NCBI GenBank assembly: GCA_003956705.1
Contig: QZCP01000110.1
Coordinates: forward strand, 1-64,000
Length of the DNA: 64,000 nucleotides
Origin: Brevipalpus yothersi
Taxonomy: Eukaryota > Arthropoda > Arachnida > Trombidiformes > Tenuipalpidae
Direction of reading: 5' to 3'
Shown one piece after another: positions 14,201 through 25,060 of the stretch. Each line of letters starts with the position of its first letter. The first letter of the stretch is position 1. A model generated the notes under the pieces. It saw only the letters and a program-made list of their open reading frames with translations, was not told the origin of the DNA and made no database searches. The translations under genes and the position numbers were made by a program.

Positions 14201-14511
14201 ATGTTAACGGTATTTGGAAAGTTGCTGGTATCGTTTCATGGGGAATTGGCTGTGGACAGCCGGGAGTTCCTGGTGTATATGTTAATTTGGGTCACTATAG
14301 TGGCTGGATAGATAGTATTGTGGGTAAATATGCCAAGAATGCTGGTGCCAACCAAATTGATAATTATTCGCCGGCTGGAGTGATTGTTGAGCGAAGTAAT
14401 AGTGCTGCTAGTGGTAATGAAACCATTGTTGATACAGAAATGAGATCCAAATCGATTGATGATTCCACAATTAATAGCTCAAATTCAACTTCCACAGAAT
14501 CACCAAAATGA
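11266..14511 (+). CDS. clip-domain serine protease homologue, catalytically dead (PPAF-II / Scarface type)
   Basis: Exons 11266-12147, 12588-12746, 12883-13607, 13737-14511; 846 aa, phases agree. A signal peptide (SSIVFLLTVITIHSATS) precedes about 200 acidic, Ser/Asn-rich residues. A PPAF-II-type clip motif begins RDCVCVPFYMC near residue 227, but its closing CGVLRTCC lies about 130 residues later, so the clip domain is interrupted by low-complexity sequence encoded partly by exon 2. A Pro-rich linker follows. In the trypsin domain His57 (TAAHC) and Asp102 (NDIALI) are kept, but the nucleophile is Gly (CEGDGGSPLVC). The usual R|IVGG start is replaced by GRVQNL. Such homologues act as non-proteolytic cofactors in phenoloxidase activation, coagulation or epithelial adhesion in arthropods. 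AATAAA at 14584. Its 16.2 kb neighbour resembles its N-terminus. Confidence 0.88.
12201..12458. mobile_element. foldback / MITE-like element with 70-nt terminal inverted repeats
   Basis: Arms 12201-12270 and 12389-12458 are reverse complements at 68 of 70 positions by eye; the only differences are two adjacent bases near the inner end. The loop is about 118 nt and contains a further imperfect pair (AGATAAAAGGCA with TGCCTTATCT). The outermost bases are TA on both sides, followed by CAGCTTTTTT, which fits insertion at a TA dinucleotide as in Tc1/mariner-type MITEs. There is no coding capacity. It lies in the intron between exons 1 and 2 of the protease homologue, so the pre-mRNA could form a long hairpin. 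Confidence 0.8.
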
Positions 14512-14583
14512 TTGTAAAGATTGTATATTTTTCATCATTTTTTTGCATTATGTATTCAAAGCACATTCGAAACATTCTTTTTC

Positions 14584-14589
14584 AATAAA
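14584..14589 (+). terminator. polyadenylation signal of the serine protease homologue
   Basis: AATAAA 73 nt downstream of the stop codon, followed by AT-rich non-coding DNA. Confidence 0.55.
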
Positions 14590-16162
14590 TTTCACCTTTT
14601 GAATGAAGAAAGTTGTTTATCCAATCGATACCTTCAATTGGAGTCCGATTCGAGTTGCAACTGGCTCAATTGATCGTTTTTCCTAGAATTCTAAGCCTGT
14701 TTGGTTTTCTCATTGAATTGCAAAAATTGGAGGCTATTTTGATTCGAATTCTCGATTCAAGTTAGAAAAAACTCCCAACATCAACTTAAGTGTCTATTTA
14801 TATTGGTACATAGTACCTATCGAATAAGATTAGAATTTATGGGTAACAAAAGTTAATACAGTTGTATTAGAAGATTTTTCTGCCTTTTATGATCAAATTA
14901 TGACAATTTTGAGAAAGTTTGGTCAATTTGATGTAAGATAGATTTTCGCTTGTCACGAATGACCTATTCGTACCCTTAAATGAGAGAAAATATTCGGTTC
15001 TGGTCCACTATGAGAGAAATCCAGCTCAAAATCCATGAAATAAAAGACTGAGGCCAATCAAGGTCAGTTCTAAGGTTATGAAATAGAAGTGTCAGAAATA
15101 TTCAGATGAACTTTGTGTTCATCTTGATAGGATATCAATCGATTTTAATACAGCTTAGTTGAGCTATAAATCATTGAGTCAACAAGAAAACTAAAAGCTC
15201 TAGCTGAATAAAATGTAACAAAATTGATACAAAAACCATCAAAATGGTTAAAAAATTCATTGGATATTTATGAGACTTCCATTTGCTACCATTTAACCGT
15301 TCTTCATTGGCTTAGCCTTTATTTCATCGATTTTAGGCTCGATTTTTCTAAAAATTGGCTCAGAATTGCTTGAGTCAATTTAGAAAATGCCGAATTGAAG
15401 GAAGACTAATGGATCTAAGCTGGATCTGGCTACTGAAAACTGAAGGTTTGAATCTTTACAAACAACCTTTTGATTGAAAATTAAAGCATTCAGAACAAAA
15501 TGAGTTAAACGACTTTGTATGTTTATTATTCAATGATTTGAGAGCGTTGCAGTGTAATTTGATGTCAAATTTGAGTTATTGGTAACATAAGATCAAATCA
15601 TTTCACTCCATACTGATCGCATATTTTCTAAATGAACAAGTTCATAACTACTTTTAGCAGCTTTCGAAAAAAAAATTCATAAAATTCAAAAATATAAACA
15701 CAAAGGTTTTCGTCGAATTCAATTTTTGAATTGATTATATTTGAATTGGCATTATTTCAAGTGAGAACGTTAATCCATTCTTAAGCATTCTAAAGAGCAG
15801 CTCGAGAGTCTCAGCTCCAAAACAACAAAGTGTAGAAGAAAATTCCTCAAGAGAAATTATTCAATACAACTTATACGATTTCAATCAATCAAGAACATAT
15901 GAAATTAATGGAAACTTGCTCTCTAATTCCCTTTTTATACCGAATGCTGGTAGGCTTCGAATAGTTTTTACCGTAGATTGGTCTCAAAAATGAAATGAAT
16001 AATTGGATGAATTGAAAACGAACCATTTTATGACTGAATCGACTCAATTCCTACAGTGTTGATATGAAATAGTACGAGGGGTTCATGGTAATTACCTTGA
16101 TCTGCTAAATTAGTCAAAATTTTTTCAATTTTTGATTTCCTTCTTCTTTTCTTTTCACCTAG
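14590..16162. other. intergenic; 5' UTR intron of next gene at the end
   Basis: About 1.6 kb of AT-rich sequence with many stops in all frames. No gene seen. It ends in a polypyrimidine tract and acceptor (CTTTTCACCTAG) at 16162, so part of it is probably the leader intron of the clip-only gene. Confidence 0.5.
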
Positions 16163-16197
16163 AGTCTACCGTGAATGACCTAACTAGATCAACTCTA

Positions 16198-16584
16198 ATG
16201 AATACCAGAATGAACTTATGGTGCACATATCTTGTATTCCTATCAATTGCCTTCGACTACCTTAAAGTTGATGGTAATTCTGATGATCATGGACCTAAGG
16301 TTAGCTTCGAGAACGATTATCATCGAATCGGCCATCCTGGTGGAATAAATTCTCCTGGTAGTGCAAGAGTTTTGCCTTATTCCCGCCGTTGTTATTGTGT
16401 TCCAACTTATTCGTGTAGACAAAGGGTTTATTATGGGGAGCGAATGTGTGGGCTCTTCAGAGTTTGCTGTAGAGTACCCGGTTCTGTTGTTGTTCTATCT
16501 AGAGGACAAGATTCTCGAATTGACTCCCGCCGAATTTCTACAAATATGAGCTCGAGAGGTTCCTCTTCCGCTAAAAATGGATGA
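16198..16584 (+). CDS. small secreted clip-domain-only protein, partial paralogue of the upstream protease homologue
   Basis: 128 aa, one coding exon, preceded by an acceptor at 16162. The start context ATGAATACCAGAATGAAC mirrors ATGTATACCAAAATGAGC of the 11.3 kb gene, and both genes have a leader intron ending just before the ATG. A signal peptide (LWCTYLVFLSIAF) leads to a compact clip motif: CYCVPTYSC, then RMCGLFRVCC, six cysteines in the PPAF-II arrangement. No protease domain follows before the stop or in the next 700 nt. It could be a functional single-domain modulator competing with clip-domain partners, or a truncated duplicate. Its clip core is uninterrupted, unlike the neighbour's. 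Confidence 0.72.
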   Translation: MNTRMNLWCTYLVFLSIAFDYLKVDGNSDDHGPKVSFENDYHRIGHPGGINSPGSARVLPYSRRCYCVPTYSCRQRVYYGERMCGLFRVCCRVPGSVVVLSRGQDSRIDSRRISTNMSSRGSSSAKNG

Positions 16585-17311
16585 GGAATAGAAATAGGTG
16601 CATTCCTAATTTTTGTCAAATTTTGCTCAACGCTCGATCAATTTCAAGCGATAAAAAAAGGTCAGAAAGAATTCCAAGCGTAAATTGTCTCATTAAATTT
16701 TGTCTGATTCTCGCTGAGACACCAATGCTAATGATTCAAATTCGTTATAATGTTTATAGTGGTTAAATTCATTATTAAATTTTCATATTTTCCAATCTTT
16801 TGCTGAGAATATTAAAAATATTGAGATGAGTGGAATTTTTCACTCAAACAAGGGAAAAATCCAATAACCTCCTATAAACTAAAATTTTAGCTTCAAATTA
16901 ACAAATCAGAGGATATCCTTTTTGAAGAGCAAGCTTTTTCAATTTTTGTGATCTAATTAGAATCTTAAACATTTATACTTGATACTGAGTTCCAAACATG
17001 AGTTCTTGGTCGAATATTTGATCAATAGACAGTAGGTTAATTGAAAAATAATAGATCAATATCATTAGGAATATGAACATTTTAATGGCTGAATTGATTC
17101 AATAAAACCAATGCCAGGATTGGATGATCCAAAATTCATTGGAGAAATAAATGAAATTCAATCTTATTGACTTCATGCTAACAGGATCGACATAATTGGT
17201 TTAAAATGTCGAATTCCTTCTGATACAAAATCACAATGTAAATACACTATATATGTACTTATTAATCATAAAATATTTTTTGTTCTGCTTGTTGTCTCTC
17301 TCGATAAAATT
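16585..17311. other. intergenic, possible promoter of the next gene
   Basis: No protease-domain remnants recognised downstream of the clip-only gene. ACTATATATG at 17246-17255 lies 57 nt before the next ATG and is a plausible TATA box. Confidence 0.4.
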
Positions 17312-18315
17312 ATGGGATCGATATATTATTGTTCCACTTTGTATTTGAAAATTTTAATTTTGATCTCGCTTAATCATGTAAAATTTGAGGCATCCGGAAC
17401 AAATGCTCCCATACCAGCAGTATACAGGATGTCCAATAAAACAGTTCCATTGTCATCAAAAATTATTGGAGGAAACGAGACAGGTGCAGATGAATTTAAA
17501 TTCATTGTTAAAATTGAGGGTTATTATTTTTCCACTGCTGGAGCCATTATAGGACCAAAATGGATAATAACTGCACGACACACGATGGTAGAGATTAACA
17601 AAGATAATGAAGTCGAAAATTTTCGCACAAAACTCATGATATTTCCAAAATATACCAACAATCAGCACGAGAATGGTCGGAAAAAATTTTATACACCTGT
17701 AAAATTTTTCTGCCACCCATTTCCTGATCAGCGGCAATATTGGCGAAATAGTGATATTGGTCTGATGAAATTATCGGAAGATATACCTCTCGGTGGTTCA
17801 GATGGCTTGAGAGCAATTGAGATTGCCTCCGATTCAGATACACGACAAAAAGATTTACCTCTTCGTATAGCAGGATGGGGTTTAACACATCCCAGAGAGA
17901 AATCTGGAAGTGGTAATCTAATGGCAATCAATACATATCGAATGCCAGATTACCAATGTGATGCTATCTATAATATCATATTACCACAAGTTTTTTGTGC
18001 TGGTGAATATGCTAAAACTGTGTGCCATGGTGACTCAGGAGGTCCTGCCATTACTAAATCTAAGCATAACGGAAAGGAATTGCTTGTTGGAACGGTTATG
18101 GGTGGTCCAAGAGACTGCAGGTAGAGCTAATTTATTTAAAATTTTCACCGATTAACTATTTATTAGATCGATTTTTTATATATATTTATCATTATAGTAT
18201 TATGGGGGTGCTGATAAACGTCTCATATTATAAACCATGGATAGAAAAGGTGATGAAAACTGAAGATCCGAAATTCGAATGCAGCTCACTTAAACCTAAA
18301 ACTAAGCTTGAATAG
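17312..18315 (+). CDS. aberrant trypsin-fold serine protease, tandem copy 1
   Basis: Exons 17312-18120 and 18198-18315; 308 aa. A hydrophobic leader (LKILILISL) and short propeptide end at SSK|IIGG, a Lys activation site. His (TARHT), Asp (NSDIGLM) and Ser (CHGDSGGP) of the triad are present. The normally invariant Cys42-Cys58 bridge is lost (STAGAIIG; RHT instead of AHC). The S1-base position 189 is Thr rather than Asp (KTVCHGDSGGP), so trypsin-like Arg/Lys specificity is unlikely. Ser214-Trp215 is replaced (VMGGP). An extra Cys in KFFCHPF and one in the C-terminal tail (FECSS) are shared with the next gene and could form a new bridge. The intron is 77 nt. Activity is uncertain. AATAAA at 18767. 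Confidence 0.82.
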
Positions 18316-19243
18316 AGAATATTCACTCATCACGATAATTCTAGCTCGAGGATGATTGACATGGATTTTTTCAATTGGAATTTCATTATTCAAATTGTTA
18401 TATCTCTTTCGGTGCATAGATCAACAGGAGAAACTCATGGACATGTTATTGATGCATATCTCAATCGTGAAATTGGGACTGCACTCGAATTTGCTCCTCG
18501 TTATCAGTCATAATATTGATTTGATAAATAACGAAATAGTTTGATAAATCTGAGCTGTGTTGCTTGTCTTTCATGTTTTTTTTGTTATCTTGAAAATGTT
18601 TTTTTATTGTTTTCCCTTTTAGTGCCATTAAGGCAATGTACAAGGTCTCTCCTTCTAATGACTAGGAAGCTTCAAAAACTTGAGCTAATTTAATCACTCT
18701 GATTCAGCCCAATTTTATCTTCATATTGGGGAGAACAATTTTATGGGTTGACAATTTCGAGTCAATAAATCTTTTTGAGACATTTTTTTGTATTATTCCA
18801 GACGATACATGAATCTTGAATCTTTATCAAAAGCATTTTCGACTCTATTCTGTGGCTCTACAAAAACCCTGAATCCAATAAAGACCACGTGGTCTCGCAC
18901 CACGTAGACGAATTTAAGATATCCATATTCTAGTTGAAAGACTCCTGAACTCCCTTTTTGTATAATCATTTCCACGTGTTTGATGGCAATTGAAAGCCAG
19001 CGATCGAGTATATTTAATTAGATCAGAGTAAAAATGTTTAAAATCTTCTGACAAAAAAATACAGCCATGCAATCAATGTAATCAGCCATGTCATATTAGA
19101 AGCCATACCTTTAAGCAACTTAGAATTTTGCCAAGCTATTAGCACTTCAACAACTCTAATACATCCAAAATTAGTTCAACTTATGGCAATTTAACGTGGA
19201 AGTTTCAGTTCCTTGTTTCAGTTCATCATCATCATTCACCATA
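18316..19243. other. spacer between tandem trypsin-fold genes
   Basis: About 0.9 kb without recognisable exons. AATAAA at 18767-18772 probably ends the upstream transcript. The 3' part must hold the promoter of the second copy. Confidence 0.4.
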
Positions 19244-20284
19244 ATGACAAGATCTCAAAAATGCTCATTTGCTTCCTGTGTATCCACATTACTGATTGTA
19301 CAAAAGCTTAGTCAAACTTGGATTTCTGGTCCGTAACTCAAAATGAATCATCTATTCATGTCTAATAATATGATATCATGATTGTTCAGGTTTCATAATC
19401 GGTGGAAAGGATGCAAAATCTGATGAATTCAAGTCTGTTATATCATTGAGAGATATTCTGAATAGACCAGTGGGCGGAGGAGTCATATTGAGTCCCAATT
19501 GGATCTTAACAGTTCGCCATGAGCTATGGGAAACAAATTCTAATGATCGATTGGAACCAAAGCATGATGTTACCGTATTTCCGATGTACAGTAGTAATCT
19601 AGCCGATTATGGAGGAAAAAAAGTGTATAAAATTTCTCAACTTTACTGTCATCACTGGCCAAATGATGAGCCTGAATCTAACTCTGACCTTGGAATGATA
19701 AAACTTTCGGAAAACATTCCTATTAACGATCAAGATGGCTTCAAGCCTATCAAGATTGCCGATCAAGAGGATCTAGGATCACAATCAAATATTCAATTAA
19801 AAGTCGCTGGATGGGGTCGAAATTATCGTGGACCATTTCGATTTGATAGACCTCTTCTATCGAAAACATTGAAAGCCATCACAATCAGCCTGGAACCAGA
19901 TTACATGTGTTCTGATATTCTGGACGAATATAAAGCGCCAAACTTTTTTTGCGCTGGTTCACATAATCAAACCATTTGTTTTGCCGATTCTGGTGCACCA
20001 GCAATCACAACATCAAAAATCACCGGTGAAGAAGTAGTTGCTGGCTTAGCTTCCTTTGGAACCCCTAATTGCTCGTGAGTAGACCAAATATCAATATCTA
20101 TCTTCGAGCAAAATTGATAATAATATTATATTCTTAATTCATATACATTAGGGGGGCAGCAGCTTACATTAATTTATCTCATTTCAAGCCATGGATAGAG
20201 CATGTGATGAAAACTGAAGATTATCAGTATGAATGTGGAACTGTTACCGCTGGAATCAATAAAACTCGACATTCAAACCTTTAG
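19244..20284 (+). CDS. aberrant trypsin-fold serine protease, tandem copy 2
   Basis: The protease domain is firm: exons 19390-20074 and 20152-20284, the intron again 77 nt and in the same place as copy 1. A leader exon 19244-19328 (MTRSQKCSFASCVSTLLIV, phase 1, donor GTCCGT) fits phase and gives 300 aa, but its donor is weak. His (TVRHE), Asp (NSDLGMI) and Ser are kept in CFADSGAP, but Gly193 of the oxyanion hole is Ala and Gly197 is Ala. Position 189 is Thr. Cys42/Cys58 are both absent. The extra Cys pair (LYCHHW, YECGTV) matches copy 1. In this model IIGG is preceded by Phe, not Arg/Lys, so ordinary tryptic activation is impossible. The C-terminal block PWIEHVMKTED is nearly identical to copy 1. 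Likely impaired or inactive. Confidence 0.75.
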
Positions 20285-22299
20285 TGGTCCAAAATTTATT
20301 CTTGATTTGCCTAAAAGATTTCGTCTCATTTGTGAGACACTTTCTCTCTTCATGTCAGCTTAGCAATCACTGTTTAATCTCATCTAGTCACGATTGCTCA
20401 AGTTGTCATAATGATAATACTTGAGCATTCAATGTTCTCGCTAGCTAAAATTCAAGCCAAATTATCCATATTTCAATTTTGTTCATATTCTAGTTGTTCA
20501 TTGGAAATATTTGTTTCCTCGCCAAAAATCATGAGGAACCACTCTAGTTTGAGGTTTTGAGTTAAACTGCACTTATTGCCCTTGAGATTAGGCCATGATT
20601 TTGAAAAAATCATGTCCATCTGTTTCCCGTAAATATATATCAACTGTAAATCTATTCAAATGAGTATTTTCTTTTATTTTTCTTTTTGATAACACAAATT
20701 GATTATCTTTTGAATGTAGGGAAACTATCTATTTATTGTCCTCATTATTTGATTCACATTGTGAAGGTTACCTGAATGTTTTGAGAAGAAAAATCAGTTT
20801 TTCGTGTAATGAAAAATATTTTTCAAAAATAAAGAGAAACATGAGATCATGAAATTTGTGATACTCATAAGCTTTTAACGCCTCAAAGTACTGATGAATA
20901 ATACAATAACATTATTTAAATAGATAACAATCATGATCGAGGTTAAAAAAAGCATCCATAAAACCGGAAAAAAGAGTTCTCAAATACTAAAATTAATATA
21001 ATGGAACACACACACAGATGATATCACTTGTGCACTTGAAATTGAGGTCGATTAAGAAAACTGTTTCAAAAATTCATGAATATTAAGATGAAACTACTTC
21101 ATGTTCAAATATATCAAAATTTTTGATTCCAGAAGCACACACACACACACACATTCACTCACAAGTATCCTGCTGTAATCACATTGAAATGACTTGATTA
21201 ATTCAAATCACAGAATACGTGTGACATCTCTCTTTCTCCCAAAATTGACTCTGACTGTTTTGATTTATCATGAAAAGATAATTCATAAGTCATAACGGTA
21301 TATTCGGATATTTTTGACTTTGATTCATCTAGCTATTGAGGCCATTGACAGAGAGAAAGTTGGAAAAGTTTACACAAATTTTCTCTCCCTCTCCAATTCG
21401 ATACCCTGATAATTCATGGCTTTCGAGTGTTGTCCTTACTCTCAAATTTGGCAAACTCAATTGGAAGAGAGAATAAAATTTTGCCTCATTCATTTTCTCA
21501 CCATGCATCGAATCGAATTAGAACTCGTTCCATGTCCAGGTAAGCTTTCGGCAATCAATCGGATGGAAAGATAGAAGGCAAACCAGTGCGTGCCACACTC
21601 AACACTCTTTGATCTCGTTTATCAGATTATATCAGTGGTTTTCACTGCCATTTGGCTTGTCCCGTAACATCACTCTATCAATAATGGATAGTGTTTGGAA
21701 ATTAAGATATTCCAATTGCACCATCTCTACTCATTTACCCATTCGAACGTTTCCATCATCATCTGCATCATCTGTATTAACAACAAAAGTTTCATCCCAA
21801 TCAAAATACTTGATCATAGCTTCAAGCTACCATTGCCTTGTAGACAGAAAATTTTCTCTTCTCTCGATAAAAAGTGATCATTTTTCCACCAAGTGTTCAA
21901 CTATTAAACAACTATTCTGGCGGGCTACACGTGGTGCTAAAATTTCAATCAGTGACGTAATATCAGATCCTAAGACTTGATTTTCTCATCTTAATCTTGA
22001 TAATATCCAACTCTTTCCCTCTTTTTGGATGTTGCATGATGATCAAAAGTTTCCAGCGGCATCTCTGAAGATCCCATTACAAAAACGATAAAAATGATGC
22101 GTCTATGTGATTACTTGATGTGAATAGAAGTTATCATTTTTTGCTCCTCTCTCCTCTATCTTCTCTCTTCTCTCTTCGGAATGATTAAATTGACTACAAA
22201 CTTGAGAGTTATTAATGATGATCGTCATCGTTTGTCTTTGATGCGACACTTTTCTACGGAGAACTTTTCCAACAGCTTTGTCAAGCTGTTGAACATATC
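20285..22299. other. intergenic, no gene assigned
   Basis: AATAAA at 20828-20833 may end the second trypsin-fold transcript. A (CA)9 run lies at 21136-21153. A donor-like site (CCATGTCCAG|GTAAGC) near 21538 could end a leader exon of the P450, but nothing proves it. A 123-codon open frame at 21609-21980 shows no family motif and is not called. Confidence 0.45.
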
Positions 22300-24426
22300 A
22301 TGCAAACCATGAGTGTGATCATTTTGCAACCTTTGTGTTATATATTTTTTTCATTCATCATATTATTCATATTGAGTATTGGAAGAAAATTATGGAACCT
22401 ATCCAGTATGTGGAGTTATTTTCGCCATATGCCCCACCGAGAAAGTCACTTAATATTAGGAGATATCATTCATTATCGAAAATTGCCATCCAATCTCCCC
22501 ATTTACAAGAGTAAGTAGCAGTACGATCATTGATATATCAATATGTCTGATTATCTAAATAAGCGATTTCGAATGTTCAACCGCCTTGCACCAGCTATTG
22601 GAACCCCAATTAGAACATATTTTGAACAAGTCTTTATTCAAGCACCAAATTCTGTTATCAAAGACATGTTCCTTGAGACACTTTTCCTGTCCGATGATTG
22701 ATTACATTTTTTTTTCTCTCTCTCTCTCTCTCTCTCTTTCGTCAATACCATGATCAATATCGGTTTATCAAGAACGGACTATTTTTTACGATCAATATAC
22801 TCCTCTCATGGATATCAACAAATTATATGTATTCTGGCTTTTTTGGGAACCTCTGGTAATGATCAGAGATTACAAAGCAATAACTGTGGGTATTCTTTTT
22901 TCTATCAATGAAATTTACCTTTCAAAATTTTAATTCAATAAATTTCGGATCGGTAAAGTAATGAAATATTGACAAGGACTGTTTATTAAGATGATAAGAT
23001 AATAATTTGTTTATGCAATCTTTTTAAAGGAAATTTTCTCAGGTAAGCATCTACTTAAAGGACCAGAATACGATATGATGAAAAAATGGATTGGAGATGG
23101 CCTTATATCAACCAGTAATCCATCGAAATGGAGAGCAAGACGTCGATTAATCACTCCGGCATTTCATTTCAAAATATTGGAAGATTTTGTACCATGTATA
23201 TTTGAACATTCAACATTATTGTTGAAAAAGTGGGAAAAAATTGCTACTCCTGGTATCATTGATCTCAGAGATTGGATGCCTCGATTTGTGTTGGACATGT
23301 TAATTGAGACAATAATGGGCTTACCACCGGATGTTGCCATTGAAGATCGAGGTGCATATTTGAAAGCAGTTCATGAGATTAGTGAACTTGTCATCAATCG
23401 AGCGGAAACTCTTGTTGGACAATTCGATTTTCTTTACAATTTTACCAAAAGTGGACGTCAAACGAACGCTTTGGTCAAAGTGTTGAGAAACTTTACCACT
23501 CAAGCGATAAGAGAGAGGATTAATATCAAGAAGAGAGATAATATCAGTGGAATATCTAACGAAATTGATGAGAATTCCAATGAACACACCAGAAACAATA
23601 CAAACATCGATGATGATGTGTATAAAAGTCGAGGTCGAAGAAGAGCCTTTATGGATACTCTTATTCATGAGTATCTCGCAAATTTGAATGATAATAGTCC
23701 AGATAAATTAACTCTCGAAGGTATCCGAGAGGAAGTGGATACTTTCATCTTCGCTGGTCATGATACAACATCGGCTTCATTGATAGCCGCAATCTATCTG
23801 ATAGGTAAGTTAGGAGAGATGAAGAGAGATACTTGATTGTAATGAATTTTTGACAAAATTTCCATTCCTCAGGAAACCATCCAGAGATACAAGAAAGATT
23901 GTACGAAGAGATATCTTCCAAATCTATCGATGATCAGTTTGATTACAAAGCAATTGGTGAAATGAAATATCTGGATGCCTGTGTAAAAGAGAGCCTTAGA
24001 TTGTTCCCACCGGTCCCAATGATAAGTAAAAGATTGGGAAGTGAATTAAATGTGTTAGGCTATACGATTCCACCAGGAACCAGAATTATAATATCAATTT
24101 TTCATAAACACCGGGATCCAGATATTTTCCGGAAACCTGATGAATTTCGACCAGATCGCTTCATGGCTGGCAATGGTGATAAAATATTGCCTTTCACCCA
24201 CTATCCGTTCAGTGCTGGACCACGAAACTGTATTGGACAAAAATTTGCTCTATTAGAGATCAAAATTTTCATTATATTATTGTTGAAAAGATTTGAAATC
24301 GAATCACTATTACCGATGAACGAAGTCGAAGTGAGCTTTGAACTGATCCTTCGATACAAAACTCCGATGCAAATCAAATTGATTCCAAGAAATCATCAAG
24401 AACAGCATGTTTCAAGGTCTCTATGA
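22300..24426 (+). CDS. cytochrome P450, CYP4-like (one exon junction unresolved)
   Basis: Exon 1 (22300-22510) encodes an N-terminal ER membrane anchor (PLCYIFFSFIILFILSIG) and ends PIYK. Exon 2 starts at 22595 (IGTPIRTYFEQVFIQAPNS); its 3' end is uncertain (22653 fits phase but leaves the protein a few residues short). Exons 23030-23804 and 23873-24426 are clear. They hold the helix-C region (KWRARRRLITPAFHFKIL), I-helix AGHDTTS, K-helix KESLR, FRPDRF and the heme loop FSAGPRNCIG. The CYP4 I-helix Glu that can bind heme covalently (EGHDTT) is Ala here. Likely an NADPH-dependent monooxygenase of fatty-acid or xenobiotic type in the ER membrane. A small deletion or sequence error in exon 2 would make it non-functional; I cannot tell. 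AATAAA at 24538. Confidence 0.82.
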
Positions 24427-24537
24427 AATCGAAGGATTGTTCATCTGAACAATCTAATCAACAGCATAGACCGTTTCTTTTTGTCCCTTAAAACATTCTC
24501 ATTCATCCACATCAATGTGGAATATTGTCCAATCACA

Positions 24538-24543
24538 AATAAA
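24538..24543 (+). terminator. polyadenylation signal of the P450 gene
   Basis: AATAAA about 110 nt after the P450 stop codon. The remaining 500 nt up to the next ATG show no other gene. Confidence 0.5.
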
Positions 24544-25060
24544 ATACATTTCATCAGTCTATCATCAAACCTTGATAAACTGACTTACCAGCTCAAATTT
24601 TGACAGATTCCATGATAGTAATAGACTAGTTAAGTGGAATCACTCAAATTAATCTTAACTATTGAGTATTCTAGATTTCCCAAATTCCAAAAAAATTCTC
24701 GTTACAAGAAAAACTTAAACAATCGTCAGAACTTTCGAATAAAAGATAATCAAATCCGTTTCCTCTCCATTTCAGAGGGCAACATTTAGACATGAGCAGA
24801 AAAAATTTTTCTCATTTCAACAGGATTGCAGCATGTTCATAAAAACGTCAACATGTTGTTGTTGCCATCATATCGATATGATATGGAATCAGTTTGTAAT
24901 TAATCCATTTTTGTGATGGTGTCGATAATTTAATTTGATAGACAGATAGAGATGTATATTCTCATAACCAATCGTGTGGCTCAAGGAGTCGTTAATTGTG
25001 ATTGTTGTTGAATTGTTTTTGTTTATAAAGTTGTGATCCGCTAGTGTGTGTGTTTGTGCA

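Noticed and set aside
17312..20284. Calling the tandem trypsins classic scabies-mite inactivated proteases (SMIPPs)
   Set aside because: His, Asp and Ser are present in both genes, so the defining loss of the triad is not seen; resemblance is only to the tandem, aberrant pattern.
21609..21980. 123-codon open frame before the P450
   Set aside because: No motif, no splice context and no signal-peptide logic linking it to the P450.
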